A DNA stretch of 64,000 bases from Notamacropus eugenii. Its lineage: Eukaryota > Chordata > Mammalia > Diprotodontia > Macropodidae. The notes beneath the pieces were generated by a model. It worked only from the letters and a program-made list of their open reading frames with translations, was not told the DNA's origin and did no database searches. The stretch is taken from positions 249,359,010-249,423,009 of the forward strand of contig NC_092877.1 in NCBI RefSeq assembly GCF_028372415.1, in the 5' to 3' direction. Below are positions 22,639-32,398 of this stretch, piece by piece. The position numbers and the translations under genes are program-made. The first letter of the stretch is position 1. The number at the start of each line of letters is the position of its first letter.

Positions 22639-23155
22639 AGAAGTGCCAGCTTGCAGCTCATCAGTTTGCCATGATTCCCCTGAGAGACCCCATACAGGAG
22701 GAATCCCTAATATTACAGAACCCCTCTCATGCACCCATAGTTATATATACAGGAGTTTATCCCACCGGCACCACAGCACTTCCATGCTCCAATGTGGTAG
22801 CCGAGCCAGCTCATATAGACAATCAGCTTCCCATAGCTATTGCCCTTCCTTTAAAGCACTCAGTTCAAATCCAATTACTAATGGAATTCCCATGACTGGC
22901 CTCCTTGATACTGGAGCGGATAGGACCTGCCTTAGCGGTCGCTCAGTACCCCGGCACTGGAAGCTTAAAGAAAGCCAGAGACCAGTGTGGGGAATAGGAG
23001 GGTGCCAAAATACCTTAGAGACAATGCACCCAGTAAAGTGGGAGGCAGAGGATCGCTAAGGGACCGTATGGCCGTTGGTGATTCCAGGACTTAGTTTTAA
23101 CATCTGGGGCAGGGACATTATGAGCCGCCTTGGGATGAAGCTATCAAATTTTTAG
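22513..23155 (+). pseudogene. pro: Retroviral protease (pro), disrupted
   Basis: Entered by -1 shift from gag, the first frame is open to a TGA at 22893-22895. It reads a 127-residue stretch without clear dUTPase motifs; a short YTGVY is faintly reminiscent but too short to call. The protease core lies one further -1 frame along: LLDTGAD (aspartic protease active site, near 22904-22924) and NIWGRDIM (near 23099-23122, the usual second landmark). That frame has a TAA at 23057-23059 and ends at TAG 23153-23155. Protease would cut Gag and Pol polyproteins. With a frame change and an internal stop it should not be functional in this copy. Confidence 0.85.
23146..23152 (+). promoter_or_regulatory. 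pro-pol -1 ribosomal frameshift site AAATTTT
   Basis: A AAT TTT is in phase with the protease frame and sits immediately before its TAG (23153). The shift leads exactly into the pol frame (TTA GTA AGG...). The same heptamer is used at the pro-pol junction of simian-type betaretroviruses. Confidence 0.8.
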
Positions 23156-25839
23156 TAAGGGCCATTGCAGTTGCACTGGAGTCCCCACCCTTGAATTGGA
23201 AGTCAGACACCCCGATTTGGGTGGAGCAATGGTCCCTGACCCCAGAAAAACTCCAGGCACTACAACTATTGGTTAAGGAGCAATTAGAAAAAGGAAATAT
23301 AGAACCATCAAAGTCACCCTGGAATGCTCCTGTGTTTGTTATAAAGAAAAAATCCGGGAAATTCAGGTTCCTTACAGATCTAAGGAAGGTAAATCAGTCT
23401 CTCATGCCTATGGGAGCCCTGCAACCAGGTCTCCCTTCTCCTAATGCCATCCCGGAGGGTTGGTCACTTATAATCATTGATATTCAGGATTGTTTTTTTT
23501 CCATTCCTTTAAACAAAGTAGATTGTCCTCGGTTTGCTTTTACAATACCTCACCCCAATAACGAAGGACCTGCAAAGAGGTATCAGTGGAAGGTATTGCC
23601 CCAAGGTATGAGTTGCAGCCCCACCATCTGCCAGTGGTATGTTAATCAAGCCTTAGAAAGCCCCAGACAGCAATACCAATGCAAAATCATCCATTATATG
23701 GATGACATCCTTATAGCTGCACCTCAGCTCAAGGAACTGGAGAAGTGTTTCCAAGCAGTAGAAAGGAACCTTTTAGGACTAGGATTAGTTATTGCTCCTG
23801 AAAAGATACAGAGAGGACCCAATTACAAATATTTGGGATATCAGATACAGGGCACCATCATTCGGCTGGAACCCCCAAAATGGGATATAAAGATCCAAAC
23901 ACTCAATGATGCTCAGAAACTAGTAGGAGCTATCCAATGGATAAGATCAAAGGTGCCTATACCTTTACCTCTCATGCAACCTTTATATTCACTATTGACA
24001 GGAGACTCTGCTTTAAATTCCCCACGAACATTGACTCCTGAAGCAGCCAAGGCCATAGAGGCAATAAAAAAACAATTTTTAGAGTCCACCACATTTCGGT
24101 GGGATCCAGGAGGAGATCTGGAGGTATCTATTATCTCCACCACACCTCCCTATGCCGTCATACACCAAAAAGAGAAGCCCCTAGAGTGGGTATATTTAAG
24201 TAAAACAGGAAGCAGTTTACTAAACAAGTGGGAATTTCTAGGACGGTTAGCACTAGAGGCAGTAAGAAGAGCCACCCACATATACCAAAAACAGCCAATT
24301 CTTTATGCTACACTCACCACTAAGGATGTAGAAGAGTTAGCTCAGAATCATGTTTCTTGGGCCACTATACTCCACTGGGCCCAGATGAAACCAAATTCGA
24401 CTTTCCTATTCAAAGAATTATTACAGTGGGCCCCAGCACCAGTGAAAAGGTACTCACCAAACCCAGTAGAAGGGCCTAACATTTTTACAGATGCCACGAA
24501 ACATCACAAGGCATCTATTTATAATTCGGCCTCCCAAGAGATATATATAGTTAACACACCCTACACCTCTACTCAACAGAACGAATTGGAAGCTATAATC
24601 CAAGCTCTCCAAATATATAGTGACATACCCATTAATATTATCACTGATAGTCAGTATGCATCTTTATTAATTTCACGGATTGAGGACTCTATTGTAGATT
24701 ATCGGTCCAATATTTTTTCACAGTGTGAGCGGCTATTGACCACCATTAATAACAGAACACACCCTTTTTATGTTTTACATGTGCGCTCACATACAAATGG
24801 CACAGGACCAATTTTTGAAGGAAATCAAATAGCAGACAATTCACTATACCTGGTAGGGCACACTGTGGAACCACAAGAAAGGGCCCAAAAGGCTCATGAT
24901 AGGTTCCACCTAGCCACAGAAGCCCTCTGCAAATTATATGGGATAACTCAGGAACAGGCCAGAAAAATTGTTAAGAGCTGTCTCCAATGTATCCCATTCC
25001 ACCCATCTCTAGACCAGGGTGTCAATCCTCGTGGCTTGGCACCCAATGAAATTTGGCAAATGGATGTCACCCATCTTAAGGGCCAGTGCATACATGTGAC
25101 AGTTGACACATAGTCCGGATTCCTTATGGTGACTTTACAGCCAGGTGAATCAAGTGCTAAAGTAATTCAACATCTTTGGCACTGTTTTTCTGTTTCAGGC
25201 TTACCCTTAGAAATAAAGACAGATAACGGCCCTGCCTATACTTCTCAAACCCTTACACACTTCCTCCGCGATCTAGGGATTCGACATGTTACAGGAATCC
25301 CCTACAATCCACAAGGCCAGGCCATAGTGGAAAGGGCCAATCTCACCTTGAAGGCGATCCTCGCTAAACAAAGAAGGGGAAAAGGTCGCCTAACACAATC
25401 AGAGCTTGATACAGCTGTGTATACACACAATTTTTTGCATATCTCAAGAAACTCACATACTACTCCAGCTATGAGACATTTTGTGACTTTTCCAAGACAA
25501 CCCCGCAAGGAAAGTAATACCCAGGCTGGATATAAAGACGCATGGGCCATGGTAAAGGATATGGCCTCAGGGAAATGGAAAGGTCCGTATAAGATACTAA
25601 TATGGGGTCCAGGGTATGTTTGTGTCTCCACAGGAAAAGGTGATGCGTGGATTCCCATTAGAAGGATCCGTAGGTGGGAACCGAGGTTGGAGACGACGGA
25701 GACGCAGGAGGCGGAGACCCCGGAGAGCCCAGAGACCCCGGAGAAGGATCATACACCACCTGAGCCTGCTGCTGACAGCTTTAACCTTGCTGCCCAGAGA
25801 GGAAGCAGCCCTCATCACAACCGCAGACACTGGTGCTGA
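23152..25839 (+). pseudogene. pol: Retroviral Pol (RT, RNase H, integrase), one stop
   Basis: A single frame is open from the slip site to 25110, stopped by TAG 25111-25113, then open again to 25839. Reverse transcriptase: SPWNAPVFVIKKKSGKFR near 23320, LPQGM at about 23596, catalytic YMDD at 23695-23706. RNase H: FTDAT near 24484, the ELEAI glutamate near 24588, TDSQYA near 24643. Integrase: HHCC zinc region about 24892-24990 (H..H..C..C), first core aspartate in WQMDV near 25054, second in TDNGP near 25220, glutamate in IVERAN near 25327. A C-terminal domain with GPYKI and WIPIRRIRRWEP follows. The stop falls in the integrase core between the first two catalytic acids, so RT is complete but integrase is truncated. 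The acidic Pro/Glu-rich tail overlaps the arginine-rich leader frame. Confidence 0.93.
25615..25633 (+). promoter_or_regulatory. Candidate env/rec splice acceptor
   Basis: TTTGTGTCTCCACAG/G: a pyrimidine-rich tract and CAG ending at 25633, ten bases before an ATG (25643). This is the position and spacing expected for the subgenomic env or rec mRNA acceptor, overlapping the 3' end of pol. Confidence 0.6.
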
Positions 25840-25876
25840 CAGCTTCCCATCTAGGCATCCTTTTTTCGCCAGCTGA
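25643..25876 (+). CDS. Arginine-rich leader / Rec-like small ORF (env 5' remnant)
   Basis: 77 codons from ATG 25643 (an in-frame ATG at 25616 would add nine, but lies upstream of the likely splice acceptor). Residues 16-35 are almost all arginine/proline (WRRRRRRRRRPRRAQRPRRR), followed by a hydrophobic run IIHHLSLLLTALTLL and a short polar tail. In betaretroviruses the env leader doubles as, or encodes, an arginine-rich nuclear RNA-export protein (the Rec, Rem and JSRV-SP type). That is the closest architecture and the inferred role here: binding unspliced viral RNA and moving it from the nucleus. The arginine tract is produced by CGGAGACGACGG-type repeats that also encode the acidic pol tail in another frame, so part of the bias may come from that overlap. 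No leucine-rich export signal of clear spacing was seen outside the hydrophobic run. Confidence 0.5.
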   Translation: MRGFPLEGSVGGNRGWRRRRRRRRRPRRAQRPRRRIIHHLSLLLTALTLLPREEAALITTADTGADSFPSRHPFFAS

Positions 25877-26231
25877 ATGAGGACTTTGATATCACAAACC
25901 CAGGACACTTGGGTGGGGAGGAGGTGACCAATTTTCCACCTGTATAGATCCATTTGCAAGATTAAGGGAGTGGTGATGTAAGGCGCCTACACCAGCTGCT
26001 TCTCTTAAAATATGCTTTGGGATTTTAGTTGATTGCACTTCCCCTGTTGTAACTCAGCCATTTAGTTTCATCTTTGTTTTATTTGATGCCTCCCTTTGTC
26101 AGTTGTGCTAGCTGCAGATTTCTGTGTGAATGAAGTCTTGTTGTAAGGTACTCATATGCTAAAGGCCTTCCTTAATCCACTCAGCCTCCAGCCACTGTTT
26201 GCTCTAGAGCCAGGTGCGCTCCGCGCATAAC
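25877..26231 (+). other. Collapsed env region
   Basis: Only about 355 bp lies between the leader frame and the polypurine tract, where an envelope gene would need well over 1.5 kb. There is no surface or transmembrane subunit, no furin-type site and no fusion peptide. A short frame ending DPFARLREW and a stop near 25971 could be the last codons of an env tail, but this is a guess. The rest is untranslated-looking. Confidence 0.7.
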
Positions 26232-26242
26232 AAAGAAGGGGA
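26232..26242 (+). other. Polypurine tract
   Basis: AAAGAAGGGGA followed by TA and the 3' LTR start. This is the expected primer site for plus-strand DNA synthesis. Confidence 0.85.
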
Positions 26243-26244
26243 TA

Positions 26245-26851
26245 TGTTGGGACTGGAAGCTCAATTCCGTGTGGACAGTCTCGGGCAGGTAAAAGTGGGA
26301 CTTCTAAATCTTAGAGTCTTACGAGGCCCTCCATGAACAGCGGGGGTTCGAGAAGGTCAGACCGAGCTAGCTCGGCTAGCTCGGGTATTTCTGCCTCTCC
26401 CCCGGAGATACCTGATGGGTGGAGTCTCCCTGCCCTCGAGGTCGTCCCGGATTGGAGCACACCTAGTTACCTAACAGCACGGTATTGAGATGCAAACTGT
26501 GTGGCTGAAGATTAAGTAGGATTGAGGAAGCCTAAAAGCTCTCTTAGCACGTGTGGAGCCAAAGAGAAAAGTAGGGCTCCGCTTCTTTTCTTTCCTCTCT
26601 CCCCTCCCCCTCTCTCCCCGCTTGTACTTCTACTTCCATTCCCTTAAGCTTAGCCTTCTTAGGAAATCTCCCCCTCTTCGTCCTAAGAAAGAAGACCCCC
26701 TGCACTTGTAACCGAAACCCTGTAATAAAGCTCAACCCCTGTTTGACTCTGGAACGTCCTTTCTCTCATCCGTGCATCCGGCGTGGCCAGCCGAAGACCT
26801 GGACAGGTAAGAAAGACTCGGGTAGCCCAATACAGGCCTCTAGGCTTGGCA
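26245..26851 (+). repeat. 3' LTR of the retrovirus
   Basis: 607 bp, offset by exactly 5951 bases from the 5' LTR with no indels. It differs at 26392 (T for C), 26571 (G for A) and 26769-26771 (TCC for CAT). It carries AATAAA at 26724-26729 and the same splice-donor motif, with the cut after 26806. Confidence 0.95.
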
Positions 26852-26857
26852 CTACAT
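26852..26857 (+). repeat. Target-site duplication, right copy (ERV)
   Basis: CTACAT, exact match of 20288-20293. Confidence 0.93.
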
Positions 26858-27530
26858 TATATGGTCTTTCCAAAAATTTTCCTTATTCAAGTTTTCAATT
26901 GGACAATATATTCAAGCCTTCATGATTCCTATATAATATTGTCCTGATTTGCCCTAATTAGAAGAAGAATCTTCTCTTCTTCACTCCTTCTCTATATTTT
27001 TCTTTGGCCCTAGTTTAACTCTTGATATCTCTGAAATTGTGAATAGCTAATAGTTAGCATTTGTATACTACTTTAAGTCTTGCATAGCACTGTACATATG
27101 TTACTTCACATAGGAAAAAATCAATAGGCTCTTGTCCCCATTTAAAAAGTTTAGTGTCACTATTTACATTCTGAAGATATTAAAAAAAAACTTCTTTTAC
27201 ATTTCTCGCAACTTTTATGTTTACAAGAATTTATTTAGTTCTGTTTTCCATAACATAGGTTCTTGGAAGTGATAAATTAAATTAAAGGAAATATTTTTCC
27301 TAGGGTACGACTGATCAGCTTTTGTAGAAAAACAATTTTTCATTTAAGTTTTGAAGGGAAAAACTGTGTTTGTGTGTACATGTTTGTGTCCTTTCATTTG
27401 TTATAAGTGTAATGTATTTTGAAATTTCTTTTCCAAAATTAATGTTGCTTGATCTTGTGCAATAGTGAATTTACTACCTTGATAATTGATCTCTTTCTTT
27501 ATGGCATAATGGAACTTTTCACCTTTTTTT
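26858..27530. other. Intergenic, nothing recognised
   Basis: AT-rich host DNA continuing the pre-integration site. Confidence 0.55.
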
Positions 27531-27534
27531 CTGT

Positions 27535-27715
27535 TACTGGAGTCAAAGCATTTGGCTTACAATCTAAAATTTAATTCTTACTCCCTGTAATACCTTGTTC
27601 AATGCAATTAAAATCATTGAAACTCGTTTTCCTTCTCAATAAAATGACAGCATAAGGTCCAGATGGCCACTGAGGTTTCCTCTGACTCTACCTCTACGTT
27701 TGCTTAATCATTTGA
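27535..27715 (+). repeat. CORE-SINE (MAR1-like)
   Basis: 'ttactggagtcaaagcattt', a decayed core, 'cttctcaataaaatgacagc' and the tail 'ccagatggccactgaggttt' occur in forward order. Confidence 0.6.
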
Positions 27716-27869
27716 ATATGGCTAAGATTTGACAATCACATTTTTGTGCATCTTAAGTCTTAGGTTTCTTTCAAGCAGTGATCAGGACATAACATTTTCA
27801 AATTATTGTCTTGTTCTAGTCATTCTGGGAATATATTCTAATGATTTCTTTAAATATGATATTCAAATT

Positions 27870-27995
27870 TTATATTTGTATATATAAGTATATATACATG
27901 TATACATGTGCATATGTATCTATACATGTACATAAAAGTGCATGCACACAAATATACATGTACATACATACAGATATACATATACATATGTGGAG
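27870..27995 (+). repeat. Imperfect TATA/CATG microsatellite
   Basis: Alternating TATA, CATG and CATA words. The open frames here are simple-repeat translation. Confidence 0.75.
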
Positions 27996-28439
27996 AGAAA
28001 TCATGTTTTTAATTTGTGCCCAGTTATTCTCAGCGGCAGCTTTCAAAATAAATGGCCATTTGTTTCTACTTGGATTCATTCTGGAAGGCAGTTCTACTTA
28101 CCTCTTAATCCTAAAGATAAATCTATGAAAAACTAAAATATGCAAAATGAAAAGAAACTCCACGTTTAGAATAAAGTATGGATAATTGACACATTATCGA
28201 ATATCAGCAGAATTATTTTTAAAATTTACGTGATTCCACAGAACAAAACAAAACAATCATATTTTGCCACTTCGTGGAATAGTATACTGGGCCATAAAAG
28301 CTTCAGTTTTGAACTAGGATATTATTGTGGATCTTTATTTGGGTGGCTGTTGCTGGAGAAAACCACTAGCAATTGTAGCTATTAATATTTATAAAATATT
28401 TTAGGTTGAGTAAGACAACAGCCGCTTAAGCTGAGGCTG

Positions 28440-28840
28440 CCTCTGGTGCCCTCCACTTAAGAAAGAGTTCAAATGCCAAGTAACTGATTGGAAAATGAGT
28501 AAACAGTGGGAAAAGAAACAGAATGTAGATCCTTACTTTTTCACTGAAGAGGTATTTTCTTGCATCATTCGTGATGAAGAAGATGAAAACATACAACCAG
28601 AAGAAGATAAGAAAACCAAAGCTCCTGCATCCAAAGCCTCCAAGAAAAATATGAATTGATTTCAGGCCATGTAAGAGCTCATAAAGAATTTTGAAAATGA
28701 GGCAAGAGAGATAAAGGGAATAATTGGGAAGAGAAATGAGAATGATGCAAGAAAATCATGAAAAAGGTGTTAACAGTTTGCTAAGGGAAACCCCACAAAA
28801 AATGCTGAAGAATAACATTGAAGAATGCGATGTAACTGAG
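28440..28840 (+). pseudogene. L1/HAL1 ORF1 fragment
   Basis: 'gtaactgattggaaaatgag', 'gctcctgcatccaaagcctc' and 'gatgcaagaaaatcatgaaa' match, in order, the ORF1 N-terminal half at 16510-16800. Many stops. The fragment ends before the RNA-binding domain. Confidence 0.7.
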
Positions 28841-28944
28841 CCAGATCAGAAATGAAGTTAGTTCGAGCTTCTCTCATGATCAACAGTGGGAGGAGGGTAT
28901 AAGTAACCACTGAATTCCCAACATGAAAGGTATAAAAAATCAGA

Positions 28945-29112
28945 AAGAGGAAGAGGAGGAGGAGGAGGAGGAGGAGGAGGAGGAGGAGGAGGAGGAAGAA
29001 GAAGAAGAAGAAGAAGAAGAAGAAGAAGAAGAAGAAGAAGAAGAAGAAGACGAGAAGAAAAAGGAGGAGGAGGAAGAAGAAGAGGAGGACAAGGGAGAGG
29101 GGAAGGGAAGTA
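28945..29112 (+). repeat. Polypurine microsatellite (GAG)n/(GAA)n
   Basis: About 18 GAG-type then about 19 GAA units, with a degenerate right flank. Glutamate/serine-run frames are artefacts of the repeat. Confidence 0.95.
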
Positions 29113-29164
29113 GGAAATATGAAAGAAAAATTAAATTAAGAGAAATCATAAAATAATACTTAAA

Positions 29165-29595
29165 AGTAAACTCTTTTGATTTACCCGCTTTTCATTTTTT
29201 GAGTGAATTTTATATATTATTGAAATAACAGACAAAACAATGTGTGCATAAAATGCATGTATAAAAGATGTTAGCCAACAGAACATTTACTATTTCACAA
29301 GATACACTTGTAATTCATATTCTAGAGTTTTAAAATTGTTTCTAAAGCGAATCATGCTAACTAGAATTTTTAGTCTATCCACCTATACATAGATAATTAA
29401 CTCTCCCCTAATCATTTTTGTTAAACGTGCCCTTAGTAGATGGAAAACAAGAAACGTTTAAAAGATCCACACAATTATTAGTTGTTCATTACTTACATAG
29501 ATTTTTTACTTGGCTTGATAGAGGTCATATGCTATGCTTATCATGTGGTTGATTTATCTATCTATTAGTTTAAAGATGTATATTTCACCCTTGGC
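29165..29595. other. Intergenic, nothing recognised
   Basis: AT-rich, no feature seen. Confidence 0.55.
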
Positions 29596-29599
29596 ATTT

Positions 29600-29825
29600 C
29601 TCTTTCCTGCGATGGTCAGCTATGGGTCTGAGCTGCACCATGTGCAGTCGCCACACACCGGTAAAAATGTCTTGGCAGACAGGAGTCTCCAGCGGCAGCG
29701 TGGATCTTTTGACCCACAGGTGCCCGAGGTCAGTGAGAGGGTCTTTTTGGCTGGGTGAGGGGGAAGCGGGGTGTCCCCATAGCTCAGGCCTCATGGGAAG
29801 GGTGGCAGACCTTAAGCCTGACTGA
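29600..29825 (+). repeat. L1 5' UTR fragment
   Basis: 'gtgagagggtctttttggct' and 'ccccatagctcaggcctcat' match the 5' UTR block at 14004-14070. It starts and stops inside the UTR, with no head motif and no ORF. Confidence 0.7.
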
Positions 29826-30475
29826 ATGCAAATGGATAATCTAATCCTGCCTGGAACTGACATGAAGTCGGGGAGATATTGTATCCCTGCAACGTCCCTA
29901 CTCTTGGTGGCAATTTCCTATAGTCAAAAGGTTTGTAAGCTTAATACCAGATATATTCAATTATAGATTATGGGTAGGGGAACATCCAAGGTTAAGTATA
30001 AAATTAAGCTATTAGGCATAGGACTTTAGATCAACAACAATAAGTTAGGGTCCTTTAATTCTTAGCAATACTGTGGAGACAGGTTAAGAGCTTGTAAAGT
30101 TAGCAGCTTAAATATTATTTGTGTTTCAGTTGGTTGATGTTTAAAAAAAATATATATTTTTTGGTCCATATTGTAAATGCTTTAAAAAGAAGTATCACCT
30201 GACCAAAAGTTTGAATTATTTTATCTATTATAAACTGTGTTAAAAAATGAAAAATCAAAATTGAAAACAAAGAAAAAGAAATTAAAGAAACACACAGAAA
30301 AAAAAAAGATATTAAACAACCCCCACTTGATCTTTCCATTCGTATTCATTAGTTGTCACCACTTCTCTCTTTTCTCTTTTATGGATAAAATATCCCAGAA
30401 ACTGTGAACAATTTAAAACACTACTTCCTTTTTTCTAACTCTATTTTTAATTCTATGCCCACTGACTTTTAAGCC
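29826..30475. other. Intergenic, unclassified
   Basis: No clear element or coding signal; contains A-rich runs near 30240-30310. Confidence 0.5.
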
Positions 30476-30479
30476 TCCT

Positions 30480-31815
30480 CTTTAAACTGAAATTGTTCTC
30501 TCCAAAGATACTAATGATCTCTTACTTAAATTTTTTTTTCTGTCCTCATTTGCTTTTCCTCTCTGCAACCTTTGAAACCATTGGTCACTCTTTTCTTCAT
30601 ATACTCACCTCTCTTTAGGTTTCCTTGATATTACTTCATTTTGGTTCTCCTCAAGTCCCTCTTCTTTCTACTTTGCTAAGTCTTTATCTAGCTGTCAATC
30701 ACATGATCGAGGGCTCTGTCTTCAGTCTTCTCCTTTTATATTATTTCACTTGGCAATCTTGTCTACTCATGACTTTCGAATATGTTTGTCTTTCCCTACC
30801 TTCTCTCCTGATCTCTATCATTAAATCTTCAACTGCCTATTTGTAAACAGATGTCCTGCTGGCCTCTTAAAATGAACATCAAAGGCTGAATTTATTATAT
30901 TTCTTCTAAAGCTCTTTAAAACCCTTCATTATTCCAGAATTTCTTATTACTGTCAAGGGCACCACTATCTCCTCAATTTTGTAGAGTGATTTTGGGTATC
31001 ATCCTTGACTCCTTTCTCTAACTCACCCACATATCTAATTAGTTGCTAAGTATAGTCAATGTTGCCTTCATAACTTCTCCTATATGAAACACCTTATGTC
31101 CTCTTACACTGCACCCATTCTGGTAAAGGTTCTAATCACTTAAAATCTAGATTATTGCAACAACCTGTTGCATGCTTTTCCTGAATTAAGTCTTTCCCAC
31201 TCTACTCCAGCTTTCAGTCAGCTGTCAAATTCATTTTCCTAATATCCAGGTTTAACTGAAGTGCAGATCTTACCCAACCTCACCATTTAATAAGCTGCAG
31301 TGGTTCTTTATCATCTTCAGAATTAAATGCAAAACGCTCTGGCTTTTAGACCCTTTGTAATCTTGTCCCTTTCTACCTTTTCAGCATTGCTTTACCTCCT
31401 CCCACATACTCTGCAATACAGAAACACTGGTATCCTTTTTGTTCTTTGCATAAGAGAACACATATACCGACTTCATGTATCTTCACTACCTATTTTCTTT
31501 GACAAGCATTCTCTCCCCCTTCATCTGTTCCTCTTGCCATCCCTGGGATACTGTCAAGGCTCAGATAAATTCATACTTACTAGAAAATAAATCGTTTCAA
31601 ATGTCCCTTAATTCTAATGTCTTCTTTCTGTTGCTTAACTGCAATTATGCAGTATATATTTTATTTGTACATAGTTATTTTACATGTTGTCTCCCCCATT
31701 AGATAGTGAGTTTCATGAGAGAAGGGACTATCGTTTGGCCTTTATTTTTTGTATGCCTAGTATATTGCACAGTGCCTATCATGTTGTAGTCACTTAATAA
31801 AGTCTTATTAACCAA
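30480..31815 (+). repeat. L2-like LINE relic, 3' part, plus strand
   Basis: C/T-rich text in the order of the L2 reverse-transcriptase C-terminus and 3' UTR: 'gagggctctgtcttcagtct' (30711), 'agatgtcctgctggcctctt', 'gggtatcatccttgactcct' (30994), 'agattattgcaacaacctgt' (31149), 'cttcagaattaaatgcaaaa' (31315), 'gtcaaggctcagataaattc', and the tail 'agtgcctatcatgttgtagt' ending at 'aataaagtctt'. Frames are full of stops; this is an ancient, dead copy. Confidence 0.75.
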
Positions 31816-31849
31816 CTGAGTAACTCCTAGTGTTGTAGTTTTCTACATA

Positions 31850-32010
31850 TGTGGTCCCACTAAATCTAAAACTCATAGCCTTTACATTGCCTGTGATGTT
31901 GACAGGCTTATGCATGATATCCCAACGAGTCTATATTACAAGCAGAACTTGAACAGAGATCTCTTGGTTCTAAGGTCTAAAGTCTTCCACTTTCACATGT
32001 TGCCTTAGAT
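31850..32010 (-). repeat. Possible SINE fragment, minus strand
   Basis: 'gaacttgaacagagatctct' and 'aagtcttccactttcacatg' resemble the antisense SINE head. Weak. Confidence 0.35.
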
Positions 32011-32035
32011 GCATATAGCTATTATCCATTCATCC

Positions 32036-32145
32036 ATGCAACTATCTACCCATCCATCCATCCATCCGTCCATTCCTCAATCAATCAGTCTAGCTAGCTA
32101 GCTAGCTATAAAACTAGCTAGCTAGCTAGCTATTTCATCTAGCTA
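32036..32145 (+). repeat. (CATC)n followed by inverted (CTAG)n blocks
   Basis: CATC units (about 32050-32070) are followed by two perfect GCTA/TAGC blocks, about 32090-32108 and 32114-32133, separated by TATAAAAC. Because AGCT and CTAG are self-complementary, the blocks form a near-perfect hairpin or cruciform. Confidence 0.85.
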
Positions 32146-32324
32146 CTGTAGCACCTGCAGAAGAATTTGTCAGGTAATATAACTAGCATTAGAAACTACT
32201 TATCTATTTATCATTCTATCATCTATCATGTGTTTTTCTCATCAATGAACAATTTCTCCTGAAATTTAAGCAAGTGGGTCATAATTAGGAAGATCTCTTT
32301 AAGTTATAAATAGTTAACAATATC

Positions 32325-32398
32325 ATATATATATATATACACACACACACACATATATATATGTATATATGTGTATATATATACATATATATATGCAT
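32325..32398 (+). repeat. Microsatellite (TA)n/(CA)n
   Basis: TATATA, CACACA and TATGTA units, about 70 bp. Confidence 0.9.

Larger units (their letters stand above)
20288..26857 (+). mobile_element. Young class II (betaretrovirus-like) endogenous retrovirus, env-deleted
   Basis: The provirus, counted with its duplications, is 6570 bp: TSD CTACAT, 5' LTR, PBS, gag, pro, pol, remnant of the env leader, PPT, 3' LTR, TSD CTACAT. Both LTRs are 607 bp, start TGTTGGG and end TTGGCA, and differ at 5 positions (20441, 20620, 20818-20820 against 26392, 26571, 26769-26771). The 6-bp duplication, two CCHC knuckles, gag/pro/pol in three frames joined by -1 slip sites, and a lysine-like PBS all point to the betaretrovirus group. 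Gag is open. Pro has a frame change and a stop, pol has one stop, and env is nearly absent. The virus-derived DNA is visibly richer in G+C than the host flanks. Confidence 0.95.

Noticed and set aside
22599..22895. dUTPase domain upstream of the protease
   Set aside because: Betaretroviruses often have one here, but none of the five dUTPase motifs could be read; only a short YTGVY is reminiscent.
28923..29156. Glutamate-run protein
   Set aside because: Product of the GAG/GAA microsatellite only.
30480..31815. Cluster of plus-strand frames suggesting coding exons
   Set aside because: The whole stretch follows the L2 3' half and tail, with many stops.
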